Source: JBGQDM01 sp041495845 (GTDB lineage: Bacteria; Acidobacteriota; Terriglobia; Terriglobales; Acidobacteriaceae). From it: a stretch of DNA of 57,939 bases. Of the stretch, positions 43,959 to 52,086 are shown in pieces. The translations under genes and the position numbers were made by a program. The notes beneath the pieces were generated by a model. The model was not told the origin of the DNA. It saw only the letters and a program-made list of their open reading frames with translations, and did no database searches. The DNA is taken from assembly GCA_041495845.1 (NCBI GenBank), contig JBGQDM010000006.1, forward strand, positions 1 through 57,939, written 5' to 3'. Positions within the stretch are counted from its first letter, which is position 1, and each line of letters begins with the position of its first letter.

Positions 43959-44915
43959 CTATGTCTCCCTGTTCGCCTCTGGGGGGCCAGTTTTTTGCCA
44001 CCGTTCGAACCTTATGGGCACGAGTATTGCGCCCACGTGTCCGAAATAGACGTTCCAGCAGTAGCAAAAGCTGGTTTCCCTTTCCCTGTCAAAAACATCC
44101 CTGTACTTGATGAATCCACGGAAGTGGAAGAACTTGGTGCCCCCCCTGATCGCCTCCACGTCCTCTTCGCTCATCGATATCGTTAGGTGCGGCATTGCAT
44201 CAAGGGGAGTTTGCGGTGTGATCTGGCGAGGAATTGGAACCATTGGCAGGCTCAACCGTTCCCAGCCGGTTGCTGGATCGGGAGAATCCGTTATATCCGT
44301 TCCGGCTTGAGCATCGAGGATGAATGCTGGGGTCGTGCCATGAAAAGAGAGCTTATATTCAACGCTGCGCTCCTTGTCCAAATCGAGGGGCGCGGGCTCG
44401 ATCCAAATCCGCGCCCGCTCCTTGCTAATGAGCATTTCGAGGCTGGTTTTAGCAGCGTCTGCACTGTCCTGGGTGGCTTTAGCCTGCTCGGCAGCCCGCC
44501 CGATCAATTTGTCCGTTTGCGCCCCAGCCTCTTTCATGGCGGTAAGCTGTCCTCGAATCGCCGCGAGAGTGCAGTAGAAAACAATCGATTGGACGACCAA
44601 AGCAATGAACTGGAGCGCCCCCACCAAAACCAGCAGCCCCGTAAATGTTACGAGCTTCCTTTGTATCTCTATATCGTCATTGGGCTTGCTTGCGGGGCTA
44701 TCCAGGGCGCCGGATGGGTATTGATTCTCCCTTCCACTCGCCGGAGTACAGGAAGGGGGCGGATTTACGGCGGCTGTCTTGTGCTGATTGGCTGTTTCTT
44801 CCTGATTACCGACCTTGGCCCGTTTGCTTTCGGAAACCCCCTTGCTTTCTGGCGGTTCCGCTGGCTGATGGGAGAGGGCGAGGATGGCAATTGCTACCAA
44901 GACCAAGGGCTTCAT
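43959..44915 (-). CDS. hypothetical membrane protein (cargo of cassette A)
   Basis: 318 residues from ATG 44915. It has an N-terminal signal-like stretch (MKPLVLVAIAILALSHQP), a charged low-complexity region, one strong membrane segment in the middle (VTFTGLLVLVGALQFIALVV, continuing QSIVFYCTLAAI), then a helical region likely to form a coiled coil (GQLTAMKEAGAQTDKLIGRA, AEQAKATQDSADAAKTSLEM) and a beta-rich C-terminal part beginning RARIWIEPAPLDL. I do not recognise a characterised family. The GC content looks lower than in the genes on either side, consistent with transfer. The gene ends 27 bases inside the left terminal repeat. Confidence 0.75.
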   Translation of the reverse strand: MKPLVLVAIAILALSHQPAEPPESKGVSESKRAKVGNQEETANQHKTAAVNPPPSCTPASGRENQYPSGALDSPASKPNDDIEIQRKLVTFTGLLVLVGALQFIALVVQSIVFYCTLAAIRGQLTAMKEAGAQTDKLIGRAAEQAKATQDSADAAKTSLEMLISKERARIWIEPAPLDLDKERSVEYKLSFHGTTPAFILDAQAGTDITDSPDPATGWERLSLPMVPIPRQITPQTPLDAMPHLTISMSEEDVEAIRGGTKFFHFRGFIKYRDVFDRERETSFCYCWNVYFGHVGAILVPIRFERWQKTGPPEANRET

Positions 44916-44942
44916 GGCGACAATAATGTATCACAAAAACAC

Positions 44943-44971
44943 TTGACACGATTATATTATTGTAATACAGT
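44943..44971 (+). promoter_or_regulatory. promoter of the cassette A plus-strand gene
   Basis: TTGACA (44943-44948), 17 bases, TACAGT (44966-44971), in a very AT-rich stretch. The start point should fall at 44978-44979, exactly at the leader ATG, suggesting a leaderless transcript. GTACTCAGTAC (44988-44998) downstream is an 11-bp palindrome that an RHH protein could bind. Confidence 0.65.
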
Positions 44972-44978
44972 AATAGGC

Positions 44979-45050
44979 ATGGCAAACGTACTCAGTACTG
45001 ACAAGCAAATTGCGGTAATCGGAGGAAACCTTGGCACAGAAGAAGGCTAA
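44979..45050 (+). pseudogene. 23-codon leader resembling the N-terminus of an IS1-family transposase
   Basis: ATG 44979 opens MANVLSTDKQIAVIGGNLGT followed by EEG and a TAA at 45048. The first ~15 residues resemble, from memory, the start of IS1-family transposases (M-x-x-L-x-x-x-KQ-x-x-VI-x-x-L-x-EG). It overlaps the first 20 bases of the RHH gene in another frame, which could couple their translation. It is either the scar of the lost transposase gene or a short leader peptide. Confidence 0.5.
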
Positions 45051-45411
45051 GCTCGGGCGGCCGCGATTGCCAAAGGGTACAGCCAAGGGGCGAATCGTAC
45101 CCGTTCGCTTTACGGCGGATGATCTAAAGGCGATTGCGGAGGCATCCCGTGCCAGCAAGCAAACTGTCTCAGCATTGGTGAGGAATATCGTGATGAGCGC
45201 ATTTGCATGGGTAGTTGACTGCAAGGCTTGCGGGAAGGAGTTTGCCTTCCGGGACATCGACCCGAATCATCCTAGGGAAGTGGTAAACAATATGCCCGCA
45301 AACGAGCCAGCCAAGCCACAACTGCGGCATGGTGCAGAGCACAGAACTTGCCCCCATTGCAATTCCACGTCCATTTACAAGAGAGGCGATCTACGATTCA
45401 AGGCAAATTAG
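45031..45411 (+). CDS. RHH-like DNA-binding protein with C-terminal zinc ribbon (cargo of cassette A)
   Basis: 126 residues. TTG 45031 is chosen because GGAGG lies five bases upstream and no ATG fits. The N-terminal part is basic (AQKKAKLGRPRLPKGTAKGR) and continues as a ribbon-helix-helix-like unit (IVPVRFTADDLKAIAEASRA, SKQTVSALVRNIV). The C-terminal half has two CxxC pairs, CKACGKEF and CPHCNSTSI, about 45 residues apart, forming a likely zinc ribbon. It probably binds DNA and may control its own promoter. The stop codon TAG (45409-45411) is supplied by the right terminal repeat of the cassette. Confidence 0.75.
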   Translation: MAQKKAKLGRPRLPKGTAKGRIVPVRFTADDLKAIAEASRASKQTVSALVRNIVMSAFAWVVDCKACGKEFAFRDIDPNHPREVVNNMPANEPAKPQLRHGAEHRTCPHCNSTSIYKRGDLRFKAN

Positions 45412-45420
45412 GACACTACC

Positions 45421-45429
45421 GAACAATTG
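45421..45429. repeat. shared target-site copy between the two cassettes
   Basis: GAACAATTG, identical to the copy at 43923. Its last base is also the first base of the cassette B terminal repeat, so the two insertions abut exactly. Confidence 0.8.
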
Positions 45430-45750
45430 GTAGTGGGTCAGTCTGATTTCCACAGGAGCGACGATTCTACGTCGCATTCAATTGATGCCGTTGCGCCATG
45501 AACATCGATGAACCCTTTGGATTTGCCGCAATTCGGACACGTACGGCCATTCTTATCGTAGAGACCGCTGACCACGAAGACCTTGCCGCAGACCGGGCAA
45601 TTGAAGGCGACATTGTTGCCACTCCAGTCCTCTAGATGCCCAAGGTTCTCTTTGTCGAGTTTCTTCTTAAGCACTCTGCTCTCCGAGTGTTTTCAGGATA
45701 AGCCCTTTGTCAATGCGCTTTGCGGCGGATGCTGTGACTGACCCACTACC
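45429..45750. mobile_element. cassette B: small IS1-like passenger element
   Basis: 322 bp with perfect 15-bp inverted repeats, GGTAGTGGGTCAGTC (45429-45443) and GACTGACCCACTACC (45736-45750). It is flanked by GAACAATT (45421-45428) and GAACGATT (45751-45758), an 8-base duplication with one difference, so it may be older than cassette A. Its ends share GGTAGTG with cassette A but differ inside. It holds a single small zinc-ribbon gene and no transposase. Confidence 0.78.
45438..45674 (-). CDS. small zinc-ribbon protein (cargo of cassette B)
   Basis: 78 residues from ATG 45674 (MLKKKLDKENLGHLEDWSGN). Two CxxC knuckles, FNCPVCGKVFVV and RTCPNCGKSKGF, 18 residues apart, make a treble-clef or rubredoxin-like zinc site. 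The remainder is short and polar with no helix-turn-helix, and no signal peptide. I do not recognise the family. Its stop codon TGA (45440-45438) lies inside the left terminal repeat of cassette B, so the gene fills nearly the whole element. Confidence 0.7.
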   Translation of the reverse strand: MLKKKLDKENLGHLEDWSGNNVAFNCPVCGKVFVVSGLYDKNGRTCPNCGKSKGFIDVHGATASIECDVESSLLWKSD

Positions 45751-45771
45751 GAACGATTCGATACCCGCCCG

Positions 45772-46725
45772 CTACTGCGTGGCCGGCTGCGGCAAGTCGG
45801 GAACGCGGGCGATGGCGGCGGCCTCAGGTGCATGCACGCCCAATTGTTCTGCCAGAAAGGCAATCCGGTCGCGCCGGGCGGCGGCGTTCAGCGCGTGCGG
45901 CGCGTCGTAGAGCTGGAATTTCTTCGGCTCGGGAACCAGGGCCGCGTATCCCTTCGCGCGCGGCGGGGTGAGGAAGTCCTCCTGCGTGGCGTACTGCAGG
46001 AACACTGTGGCGGGCGCGGAGTGCGCCACGAACCTGCCGGGATCTTGCCAGGCGTTCTCCTTCGTAAAGGCATCGAATTTTTCCGCTCCCACTTTCTGGC
46101 GGTAGGGTTGATACTCCTTGGCCTTGAAGTCGCTCGCGTCGGAAAGGCCGCCCGCCATGAGCACGAACGCCTTGAAGCGCTTGTCAATCCCGCTCAGAAT
46201 TCCGCCGACGCTGGCGTTGTAACTGTGGCCGACGTAAGCCAGGCGCTTCGAGTCGACATCACGGCGTGCGAGAAGCAGGTCGGCGCCCCGGCGCATGTCC
46301 ACAATCGCCTGCATCAGATCGGCGGCCTGCTGCGGGTTGAGCGGGGTACGATCCACCACGTGACCCGGCCGCGCCACCGGGCCGTCGGTCAGGAGGGAAA
46401 CCACGCCGGAAGGCGCGAGCGCGATCGCTTCTTCGAGAAACTCCTTGCGGTTGCGGAACTCCGAGTTGGTCCAGTACCAGTGTCCCCAGATCACCGCGGC
46501 AAACGGCCCCTTGCCGTCGGGCACCACCAGATACGCAGGCACGCGCCCGCCCTTGGGGCTGGCATAGGAAAGGTCGTGGATGGCCACGGCGCCGCGATGC
46601 TCCACGCCGGCCTCCTGAACCTCCAGCGGCGCCTTCGCATCGTAGTCGAGCCGCGGTTCGCGTACCGCGTCCTGCGCCATCGCCAAACCAGGCAATAAGA
46701 AAACAGCCGCCCACAGGCCCTGCAT
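45772..46725 (-). CDS. secreted alpha/beta hydrolase (dienelactone hydrolase-like)
   Basis: 317 residues from ATG 46725. Signal peptide MQGLWAAVFLLPGLAMAQ. The core has VPAYLVVPDGKGPFAAVIWG (first strands, typical of dienelactone and related hydrolases), RLAYVGHSYNASVGGIL (nucleophile Ser, here GHSYNA), FLQYATQEDFLTP (Asp) and YDAPHALNAAARRDRI (His). Substrate unknown. Its stop is 13 bases from the right target-site copy of cassette B, so the cassettes inserted just downstream of it, between it and coaD. Confidence 0.8.
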   Translation of the reverse strand: MQGLWAAVFLLPGLAMAQDAVREPRLDYDAKAPLEVQEAGVEHRGAVAIHDLSYASPKGGRVPAYLVVPDGKGPFAAVIWGHWYWTNSEFRNRKEFLEEAIALAPSGVVSLLTDGPVARPGHVVDRTPLNPQQAADLMQAIVDMRRGADLLLARRDVDSKRLAYVGHSYNASVGGILSGIDKRFKAFVLMAGGLSDASDFKAKEYQPYRQKVGAEKFDAFTKENAWQDPGRFVAHSAPATVFLQYATQEDFLTPPRAKGYAALVPEPKKFQLYDAPHALNAAARRDRIAFLAEQLGVHAPEAAAIARVPDLPQPATQ

Positions 46726-46977
46726 CGTTCACCTCGGGTGTCCAAACGATAGACCCGCAAACGCGGCCGTGGTAAGCGAAAACGATTTCGTTTTTTCTTC
46801 GCTGGTGGCATACTGGCTCCAGCTGCCCATGGGATTTGCTTTGCGATTCGCGCCGGCTGGTCTGCCTGCATTTCTGGCACCGAAAGAATTTCTTTTGTTT
46901 CTTCGTTTTCCGAAGCGCTCCTCAACCTTCCACAAGCTCGTCGGCGCTAAGATGCGGCTCGGAGCATTTCTCGGTTC

Positions 46978-48357
46978 TTGAACTTGGCCACCACCGACTA
47001 CAACGCGATCGGTTCGCTGCCCGCAAATCTGGATGCCGAGCGCTCCATTCTGGGCGCCATCCTGCTGGACAATTTTGCCTACAACCAGGCGGCCGAGCAC
47101 CTGCGCCCGGATGACTTTGCTCTGGACGCGCACCGGCGGCTCTACGCGCGCATGGTGGACCTGGCCGAGAGTTCGCGGCCCATTGACATCGTTACGCTGA
47201 GGGACGAGCTGGAGCGGCACCGCGAGCTGGATGCGGTGGGCAGCATCAGCTATATCTCCTCGCTGCTGGACGGGATTCCCGACCGGCCCAGCATTGAACA
47301 CTACGTCAAGATTGTGCGCGACAAAGCCATGTTGCGCAGCCTGATCCACGCTGCCAACGGGGCGGCGGCGCGCGCTTCGGAACAGGCCGATCCGGCGGAA
47401 GAGATTCTCGACGCAGCCGAAGCCGCCATCTTTGAAATCTCTGAACAGCGCATTGGGCGGGGCTTTACCGGTATTCAGGAGATCATCCGGGATTCCTTCG
47501 GTTCGGTGGACGCGCTGCTCCAACGAGGCCGCCGCATCACCGGCCTGGAAACTTATTACGAGCAGCTGGACGAAATGACCAGCGGCTTCCAGCCCTCCGA
47601 TTTGGTCATCATTGCGTCGCGGCCCTCGATGGGCAAAACCTCGTTTGCCATGAACATCGCCGAGAACGCCGCCATCCTCGGGAAGAAGGTGGTCGGCGTC
47701 TTCTCCCTGGAAATGTCGCGCGAGTCGCTGCTGCTGCGCATGCTTTGCTCCTGGGCGCGCGTGGATGCGCACAAAATGCGCACCGGATCGTTGTGGAAAG
47801 AGGACATGGAGAAAGTGGCGCGCGCCATGGAGCAGCTGGCCACCGCTCCCATCTTCATTGATGACACGCCCGGCATCTCGCTGAGTGAAATGCGCGCCAA
47901 GGCGCGCCGCCTGCAGCAGTCCCAGGGGCACCTCGATCTCATCATCGTGGACTACCTGCAGCTCATGTCGGGCAATCCGGGCCGCCGCTATGAAAACCGC
48001 ACCCAGGAAGTTTCCGCCATCTCGCGCGGGCTGAAAGGGCTGGCCAAGGAAATGCGTGTCCCGGTCTTAGCGCTCTCCCAGTTGAGCCGCGCTCCTGAAA
48101 GTCGCGGCGGCGACCACCGTCCCCAACTTTCCGACCTGCGCGAGTCAGGCTCCATCGAACAGGATGCGGACGTGGTGGCGTTCATTTTCCGGGAAGAAGT
48201 CTACAAACCGGACGAACCCGAATTACAGGGCGAGGCGGAGATTATTATTGCCAAGCAGCGCAATGGCCCCACCGGCAAAATCAACCTGGCTTTCGTCAAG
48301 CGCAGCACGCGCTTTGAAAACAAGGCGCAGGGCGGGGAAGCGGAGTATCCGCAGTAG
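46978..48357 (+). CDS. dnaB: replicative DNA helicase
   Basis: 459 residues, with TTG 46978 as the best start; TTG 46984 is an alternative and no ATG fits the family N-terminus (IGSLPANLDAERSILGAILL). The primase-interacting N-domain runs to residue ~150 and the RecA-like motor has Walker A IIASRPSMGKTSFAMNIAEN, GVFSLEMSRESLLLRMLC, Walker B LDLIIVDYLQLM and VPVLALSQLSRAPESRGGDH, LSDLRESGSIEQDADVVAFI. It unwinds DNA at the replication fork. There is no intein. Convergent with lepA across a 306-base gap. Confidence 0.97.
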   Translation: MNLATTDYNAIGSLPANLDAERSILGAILLDNFAYNQAAEHLRPDDFALDAHRRLYARMVDLAESSRPIDIVTLRDELERHRELDAVGSISYISSLLDGIPDRPSIEHYVKIVRDKAMLRSLIHAANGAAARASEQADPAEEILDAAEAAIFEISEQRIGRGFTGIQEIIRDSFGSVDALLQRGRRITGLETYYEQLDEMTSGFQPSDLVIIASRPSMGKTSFAMNIAENAAILGKKVVGVFSLEMSRESLLLRMLCSWARVDAHKMRTGSLWKEDMEKVARAMEQLATAPIFIDDTPGISLSEMRAKARRLQQSQGHLDLIIVDYLQLMSGNPGRRYENRTQEVSAISRGLKGLAKEMRVPVLALSQLSRAPESRGGDHRPQLSDLRESGSIEQDADVVAFIFREEVYKPDEPELQGEAEIIIAKQRNGPTGKINLAFVKRSTRFENKAQGGEAEYPQ

Positions 48358-48663
48358 CGCCAGACCGGTTGGACTGTGGAAAAGACTGTGGAACCGGGTT
48401 GAGGCAGGATCACCGTTTCCGAGTAGGTCCGCCCAGGGGCTTGCGAGCGCTACGTAGCGGTTCATTTAAGCCGCTGAATCGAAGAGGTTTAACTCGAAAC
48501 GTTCCAGGCACGGCGCGCGCAAGTTGCGGATGGCCACTCTTCTACCAACAAGCGGATTTGCACATCTGAAGGTACCCGGCTATAGGCTTGACAGCAAAAG
48601 CCGAAAGCGTTATCGGCCAGGAAAGACGCCAATGGCAGCAGGAATCCGCGCTGCGCTTACCGG
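48358..48663. other. convergent intergenic region between dnaB and lepA
   Basis: 306 bases without a gene. It holds two direct copies of GACTGTGGAA (48372-48381 and 48384-48393) within a CCGGTT/AACCGG stem (48365-48370 with 48392-48397), and a perfect 12-bp palindrome CGCTACGTAGCG at 48448-48459. No T-tract terminator was found. Confidence 0.5.
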
Positions 48664-50472
48664 CTAATTGCTGTCTTCTCCCACGCGTAGCACGGCCAGA
48701 AACGCCTCTTGGGGGATGTCCACCCGGCCGATGCGCTTCATGCGTTTTTTGCCTTCTTTCTGCTTCTCCAGGAGCTTGCGTTTGCGCGAAATGTCGCCGC
48801 CATAGCACTTGGCGAGAACGTTCTTGCGGATGGCGGCCACGGTCTCGCGCGAGATCACTTTGCCGCCGATGGCCGCCTGAATCGCAACTTCAAACTGCTG
48901 CCGCGGGATGAGTTCTTTCATCTTGGCGGCCAGCGCGCGGCCACGATCATAGGCAAAGTCGCGGTGCACGATGGTTGAAAGCGCATCCACAGGATCGCCC
49001 GCCACGAGAATGTCCAACTTCACCATGGGCGATTCCCAAGATCCGACCAGGTGATAGTCCAGCGAAGCGTAACCGCGCGACACCGATTTCAGCCGGTCGT
49101 AGAAATCAAGCACGATTTCATTCAGCGGCAACTCGTAGAGCAGCATGACGCGCGTGGAGCTGACGTATTCAAAACTCTTTTGCCGCCCGCGTTTCTCTTC
49201 CACCAGCTTGAGAATGCCGCCCACAAATTCTTCCTTGGTCAGGATGGTCGCCAGGATGACCGGTTCCTGGATTTTGGCAATCTCGCTGGTCGAAGGCCAA
49301 CGCGAGGGATTGTCCACTGCGATCTCGGTGCCGTCCGTGGTGGTCACCAGGTAGCGCACGCCGGGCGCGGTGGTGATGAGGTCGAGATTGAATTCACGCT
49401 CCAGCCGCTCCTGGATAATTTCCATGTGCAGCAGTCCGAGAAAGCCGCAGCGGAAGCCGAAACCGAGCGCCATCGAACTTTCCGGTTCGAAGAAAAACGA
49501 GGCATCATTCAACCGCAGTTTTTCCAGCGCATCGCGCAGTTGGGTGTGCTCGTGCGCATCCACGGTGTAAAGGCCGGCGAAGACCATGGGCTTCAATTCT
49601 TCAAAACCGGGCAGCGCCTCAATGGCCGGGTTGTCATCGTCGGTGATGGTGTCGCCGATTTTGGTATCCGCAACCGTCTTGCTGTTGGCCATCAGGAAGC
49701 CGACTTCGCCAGCCTCCAGCGTCTCCACCTCGACGGGTTTGGGCGTCAGCACGCCGAGAGTTTCCACCTGGAGCACGCGGCCGTTCCACCACAAACGGAT
49801 CTTTTGTCCGCGGCGCAGCGTGCCCTGAAACACGCGCGTCAAAACGATGACACCGCGATAGGGATCGAACCACGAATCAAAGATCAACGCCTGCAGCTGG
49901 TTTTCCGGTTTTCCCTTGGGTGGTGGGACGCGCTTGACGATTGCTTCCAACACCTCGGGCACCCCCTGGCCCGTCTTGGCGCTGATGAAAATGGCCTGCG
50001 AAGCGTCCAGACCGACCGCGCTTTCGATCATCTCCTGTGTGCGGGGGATATCGGCATTGGGCAGATCAATCTTGTTGATGACGGGGATAATTTCCAGACC
50101 GCCGTTGATGGCGAGATAGGAATTTGCCAGCGTCTGTGCCTCCACCCCCTGCGACGCATCCACCACCAGCAGCGCACCTTCACACGAGGCCAGGGAGCGC
50201 GAAACTTCATAGGAAAAATCCACGTGGCCGGGCGTATCAATCAAGTTGAGCTGGTAAGTGACGCCATCTTGCGCCTGGTACATCATGCGGACGGCGTGGG
50301 CCTTGATGGTAATGCCGCGCTCGCGTTCCAAATCCATGGAGTCGAGCACCTGGGCTTGCATTTCGCGCGCGGTCAGCGACCCGGTCAACTCCAGCAGGCG
50401 GTCGGCGAGCGTGGACTTGCCGTGGTCAATGTGCGCGATAATCGCGAAATTGCGGATGTACTGGCGATCCAT
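48664..50472 (-). CDS. lepA: elongation factor 4 (back-translocating GTPase)
   Basis: 602 residues from ATG 50472, the family's normal length. G1 AHIDHGKSTLADRLLE, switch region ERERGITIKAHAVRM, G3 DTPGHVDFSYEVSRSL, G4 VINKIDLPNADI, then the EF-G-like domains, and the LepA-specific C-terminal domain (GGKVISRETVAAIRKNVLAK, CYGGDISRKRKLLEKQKEGK). It acts on the ribosome during translation elongation and initiation. Divergent from the amidohydrolase gene with 177 bases between the starts. Confidence 0.97.
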   Translation of the reverse strand: MDRQYIRNFAIIAHIDHGKSTLADRLLELTGSLTAREMQAQVLDSMDLERERGITIKAHAVRMMYQAQDGVTYQLNLIDTPGHVDFSYEVSRSLASCEGALLVVDASQGVEAQTLANSYLAINGGLEIIPVINKIDLPNADIPRTQEMIESAVGLDASQAIFISAKTGQGVPEVLEAIVKRVPPPKGKPENQLQALIFDSWFDPYRGVIVLTRVFQGTLRRGQKIRLWWNGRVLQVETLGVLTPKPVEVETLEAGEVGFLMANSKTVADTKIGDTITDDDNPAIEALPGFEELKPMVFAGLYTVDAHEHTQLRDALEKLRLNDASFFFEPESSMALGFGFRCGFLGLLHMEIIQERLEREFNLDLITTAPGVRYLVTTTDGTEIAVDNPSRWPSTSEIAKIQEPVILATILTKEEFVGGILKLVEEKRGRQKSFEYVSSTRVMLLYELPLNEIVLDFYDRLKSVSRGYASLDYHLVGSWESPMVKLDILVAGDPVDALSTIVHRDFAYDRGRALAAKMKELIPRQQFEVAIQAAIGGKVISRETVAAIRKNVLAKCYGGDISRKRKLLEKQKEGKKRMKRIGRVDIPQEAFLAVLRVGEDSN

Positions 50473-50649
50473 GCAGGTTGGCTTAACCTTTGATTTTAGC
50501 AGGCGGCGAACCCATTGGCCTGCGTCTACCCTCGCCGCACGAGATTCTTCATGTGGCTACCGGCTACGCCCACATGTTCCCGCGATGGCGTAAGCTAACC
50601 GCTTCGCATACAATTCCGGCCTTCGGCACAATCATTCGAGGTGATCGCA

Positions 50650-52086
50650 ATGCGCAGAACCTTGATCGGTTTCACGTGGATGACGGTGGCGGCAGTGGCC
50701 GCGTCCGCTCAGTCACTCACTCCGGCGGTTCGCGCCTACGTCAAAACTGACGCGCCGGTCATCGCGCTCACACACGTGCGCGTGATTGACGGCACCGGGG
50801 CTCCGGCCCGCGAGGACCAGACAATTGTCATCGCCAGCGGCAAAATTCAGGCCGTTACGGACGCCGCCAGCGCCACCCTTCCCAAAGATGCGCAGGTGCT
50901 TGACGGCAAAGATCGCACCGTGATTCCCGGCCTGGTGGGCATGCACGATCACCTGTTCTATCCCGGCGGCGGCGAGATGTACAGCATCATGGGCATCAGC
51001 TTCCCGCGGCTTTACCTGGCCGGCGGCGTCACCACCATTCGCACCACCGGCTCGCTCGATGCCTACACCGATCTGGAGACCAAGCAGCGCATCAACAGCG
51101 GACAAATGCCCGGGCCCAAGATCCACGTTACGGGACCCTACCTCGAAGGCGTAGCGGCGCCCGGCTGGCTTACGCAATTGCACCAGCTCAGCGGGCCGGA
51201 AGATGCGGTGCGCACCGTGAATTACTGGCTTGATGAGGGCGTGGACAATTTCAAGGCCTACAACTTCATCACCGCGGCAGAACTGGGAGCGGCCATCGCG
51301 GCGGCGCACAAACGTGGCGCCAAAGTCACCGGGCATCTTTGCTCCATCGGCTTCCGCGAAGCCGCTGGTCTCGGCATTGACGACCTCGAACACGGGTTGC
51401 TGGTAGACACGGAATTCCTGCCCTGGAAAAAAGCCGGGGAATGTCCGCTGCAGCCGGGATCGCCTGCCGCCATCGCCAAGCTCGAGATCGGCTCGGGTCC
51501 GGTGCACGACATGATTCTGGATCTCGTGCAGCGTCATGTGGCTGTGACTTCCACGTTGCCGGTGTTCGAACTCTTCGTGCCGGGACGGCCGGCGATCACG
51601 TCCCGGGTGCTGGATGCGTTGGCGCCCGATGCCCGCAGCGCTTTTCTTGCCAACAAAGTCCGGGCCGACAACACCGGCGGTGGAGTTGCGAGCCCCTGGC
51701 CGGCTGCCTTCAAGAGAGAAATGGAATTCGAGTGCGCCTTCGTACAGGCAGGCGGGTTACTTCTTGCCGGATTGGATCCCACGGGCATGGGTGGCGTACT
51801 GGCTGGATTCGGCGACCAGCGTGAAGTTGAGTTGCTAGTCGAGGCTGGTTTCACACCGCTCGAGGCCATCCACATCGCCACTGCGAACGGCGCCCAATAC
51901 CTCGGCGAGAGCGATCACATCGGTACCATCGCCGCCGGCAAACAGGCCGACCTGGTACTCATCAAGGGCGACCCGTCGAAAAAAATCGAAGACATTGAAA
52001 ATGTCGAGACGGTGTTTAAGGACGGTGTGGGCTACGACTCAGCGAAGTTGATCGAGTCGGTGCGCGGCACGGTGGGCCTGCAGTAG
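50650..52086 (+). CDS. secreted amidohydrolase-family protein
   Basis: 478 residues. ATG 50650 is chosen because AGGTGA lies five bases upstream; a GTG nine bases earlier is in frame. Signal peptide MRRTLIGFTWMTVAAVAASA. The family pattern is ALTHVRVIDGTGAPAREDQT, IPGLVGMHDHLFYPGG (HxH metal site), VDNFKAYNFI (Lys position), VTGHLCSIGFREAAGLGIDD, LEHGLLVD and LLAGLDPTGMGG (Asp), ending GTIAAGKQADLVLIKGDPSK. Related proteins are periplasmic imidazolonepropionase- or prolidase-like hydrolases; the substrate is not evident. Confidence 0.88.
   Translation: MRRTLIGFTWMTVAAVAASAQSLTPAVRAYVKTDAPVIALTHVRVIDGTGAPAREDQTIVIASGKIQAVTDAASATLPKDAQVLDGKDRTVIPGLVGMHDHLFYPGGGEMYSIMGISFPRLYLAGGVTTIRTTGSLDAYTDLETKQRINSGQMPGPKIHVTGPYLEGVAAPGWLTQLHQLSGPEDAVRTVNYWLDEGVDNFKAYNFITAAELGAAIAAAHKRGAKVTGHLCSIGFREAAGLGIDDLEHGLLVDTEFLPWKKAGECPLQPGSPAAIAKLEIGSGPVHDMILDLVQRHVAVTSTLPVFELFVPGRPAITSRVLDALAPDARSAFLANKVRADNTGGGVASPWPAAFKREMEFECAFVQAGGLLLAGLDPTGMGGVLAGFGDQREVELLVEAGFTPLEAIHIATANGAQYLGESDHIGTIAAGKQADLVLIKGDPSKKIEDIENVETVFKDGVGYDSAKLIESVRGTVGLQ

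Larger units (their letters stand above)
43932..45420. mobile_element. cassette A: IS1-like transposase-less passenger element
   Basis: 1,489 bp bounded by perfect 12-bp inverted repeats, GGTAGTGTCCTA (43932-43943) and TAGGACACTACC (45409-45420), with weaker matching further in, and by identical 9-bp direct repeats GAACAATTG. The GGTAGTG ends and 9-bp duplication agree with the IS1 family (Escherichia coli IS1 ends begin GGTAATG/GGTGATG). There is no transposase, only a 23-codon leader that looks like the start of one. Cargo: a membrane protein (minus) and an RHH/zinc-ribbon protein (plus), fired from a shared AT-rich centre. It would need a transposase supplied in trans. Confidence 0.8.

Noticed and set aside
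46729..47931. 400-codon minus-strand open frame
   Set aside because: Antisense to dnaB, whose motor motifs are complete.
48372..48393. TGTGGAA repeats considered as DnaA boxes near dnaB
   Set aside because: They lack the TTATCCACA consensus and there are only two; no dnaA or dnaN is nearby.
49051..50493. 480-codon plus-strand open frame
   Set aside because: Antisense to lepA; a high-GC artefact.
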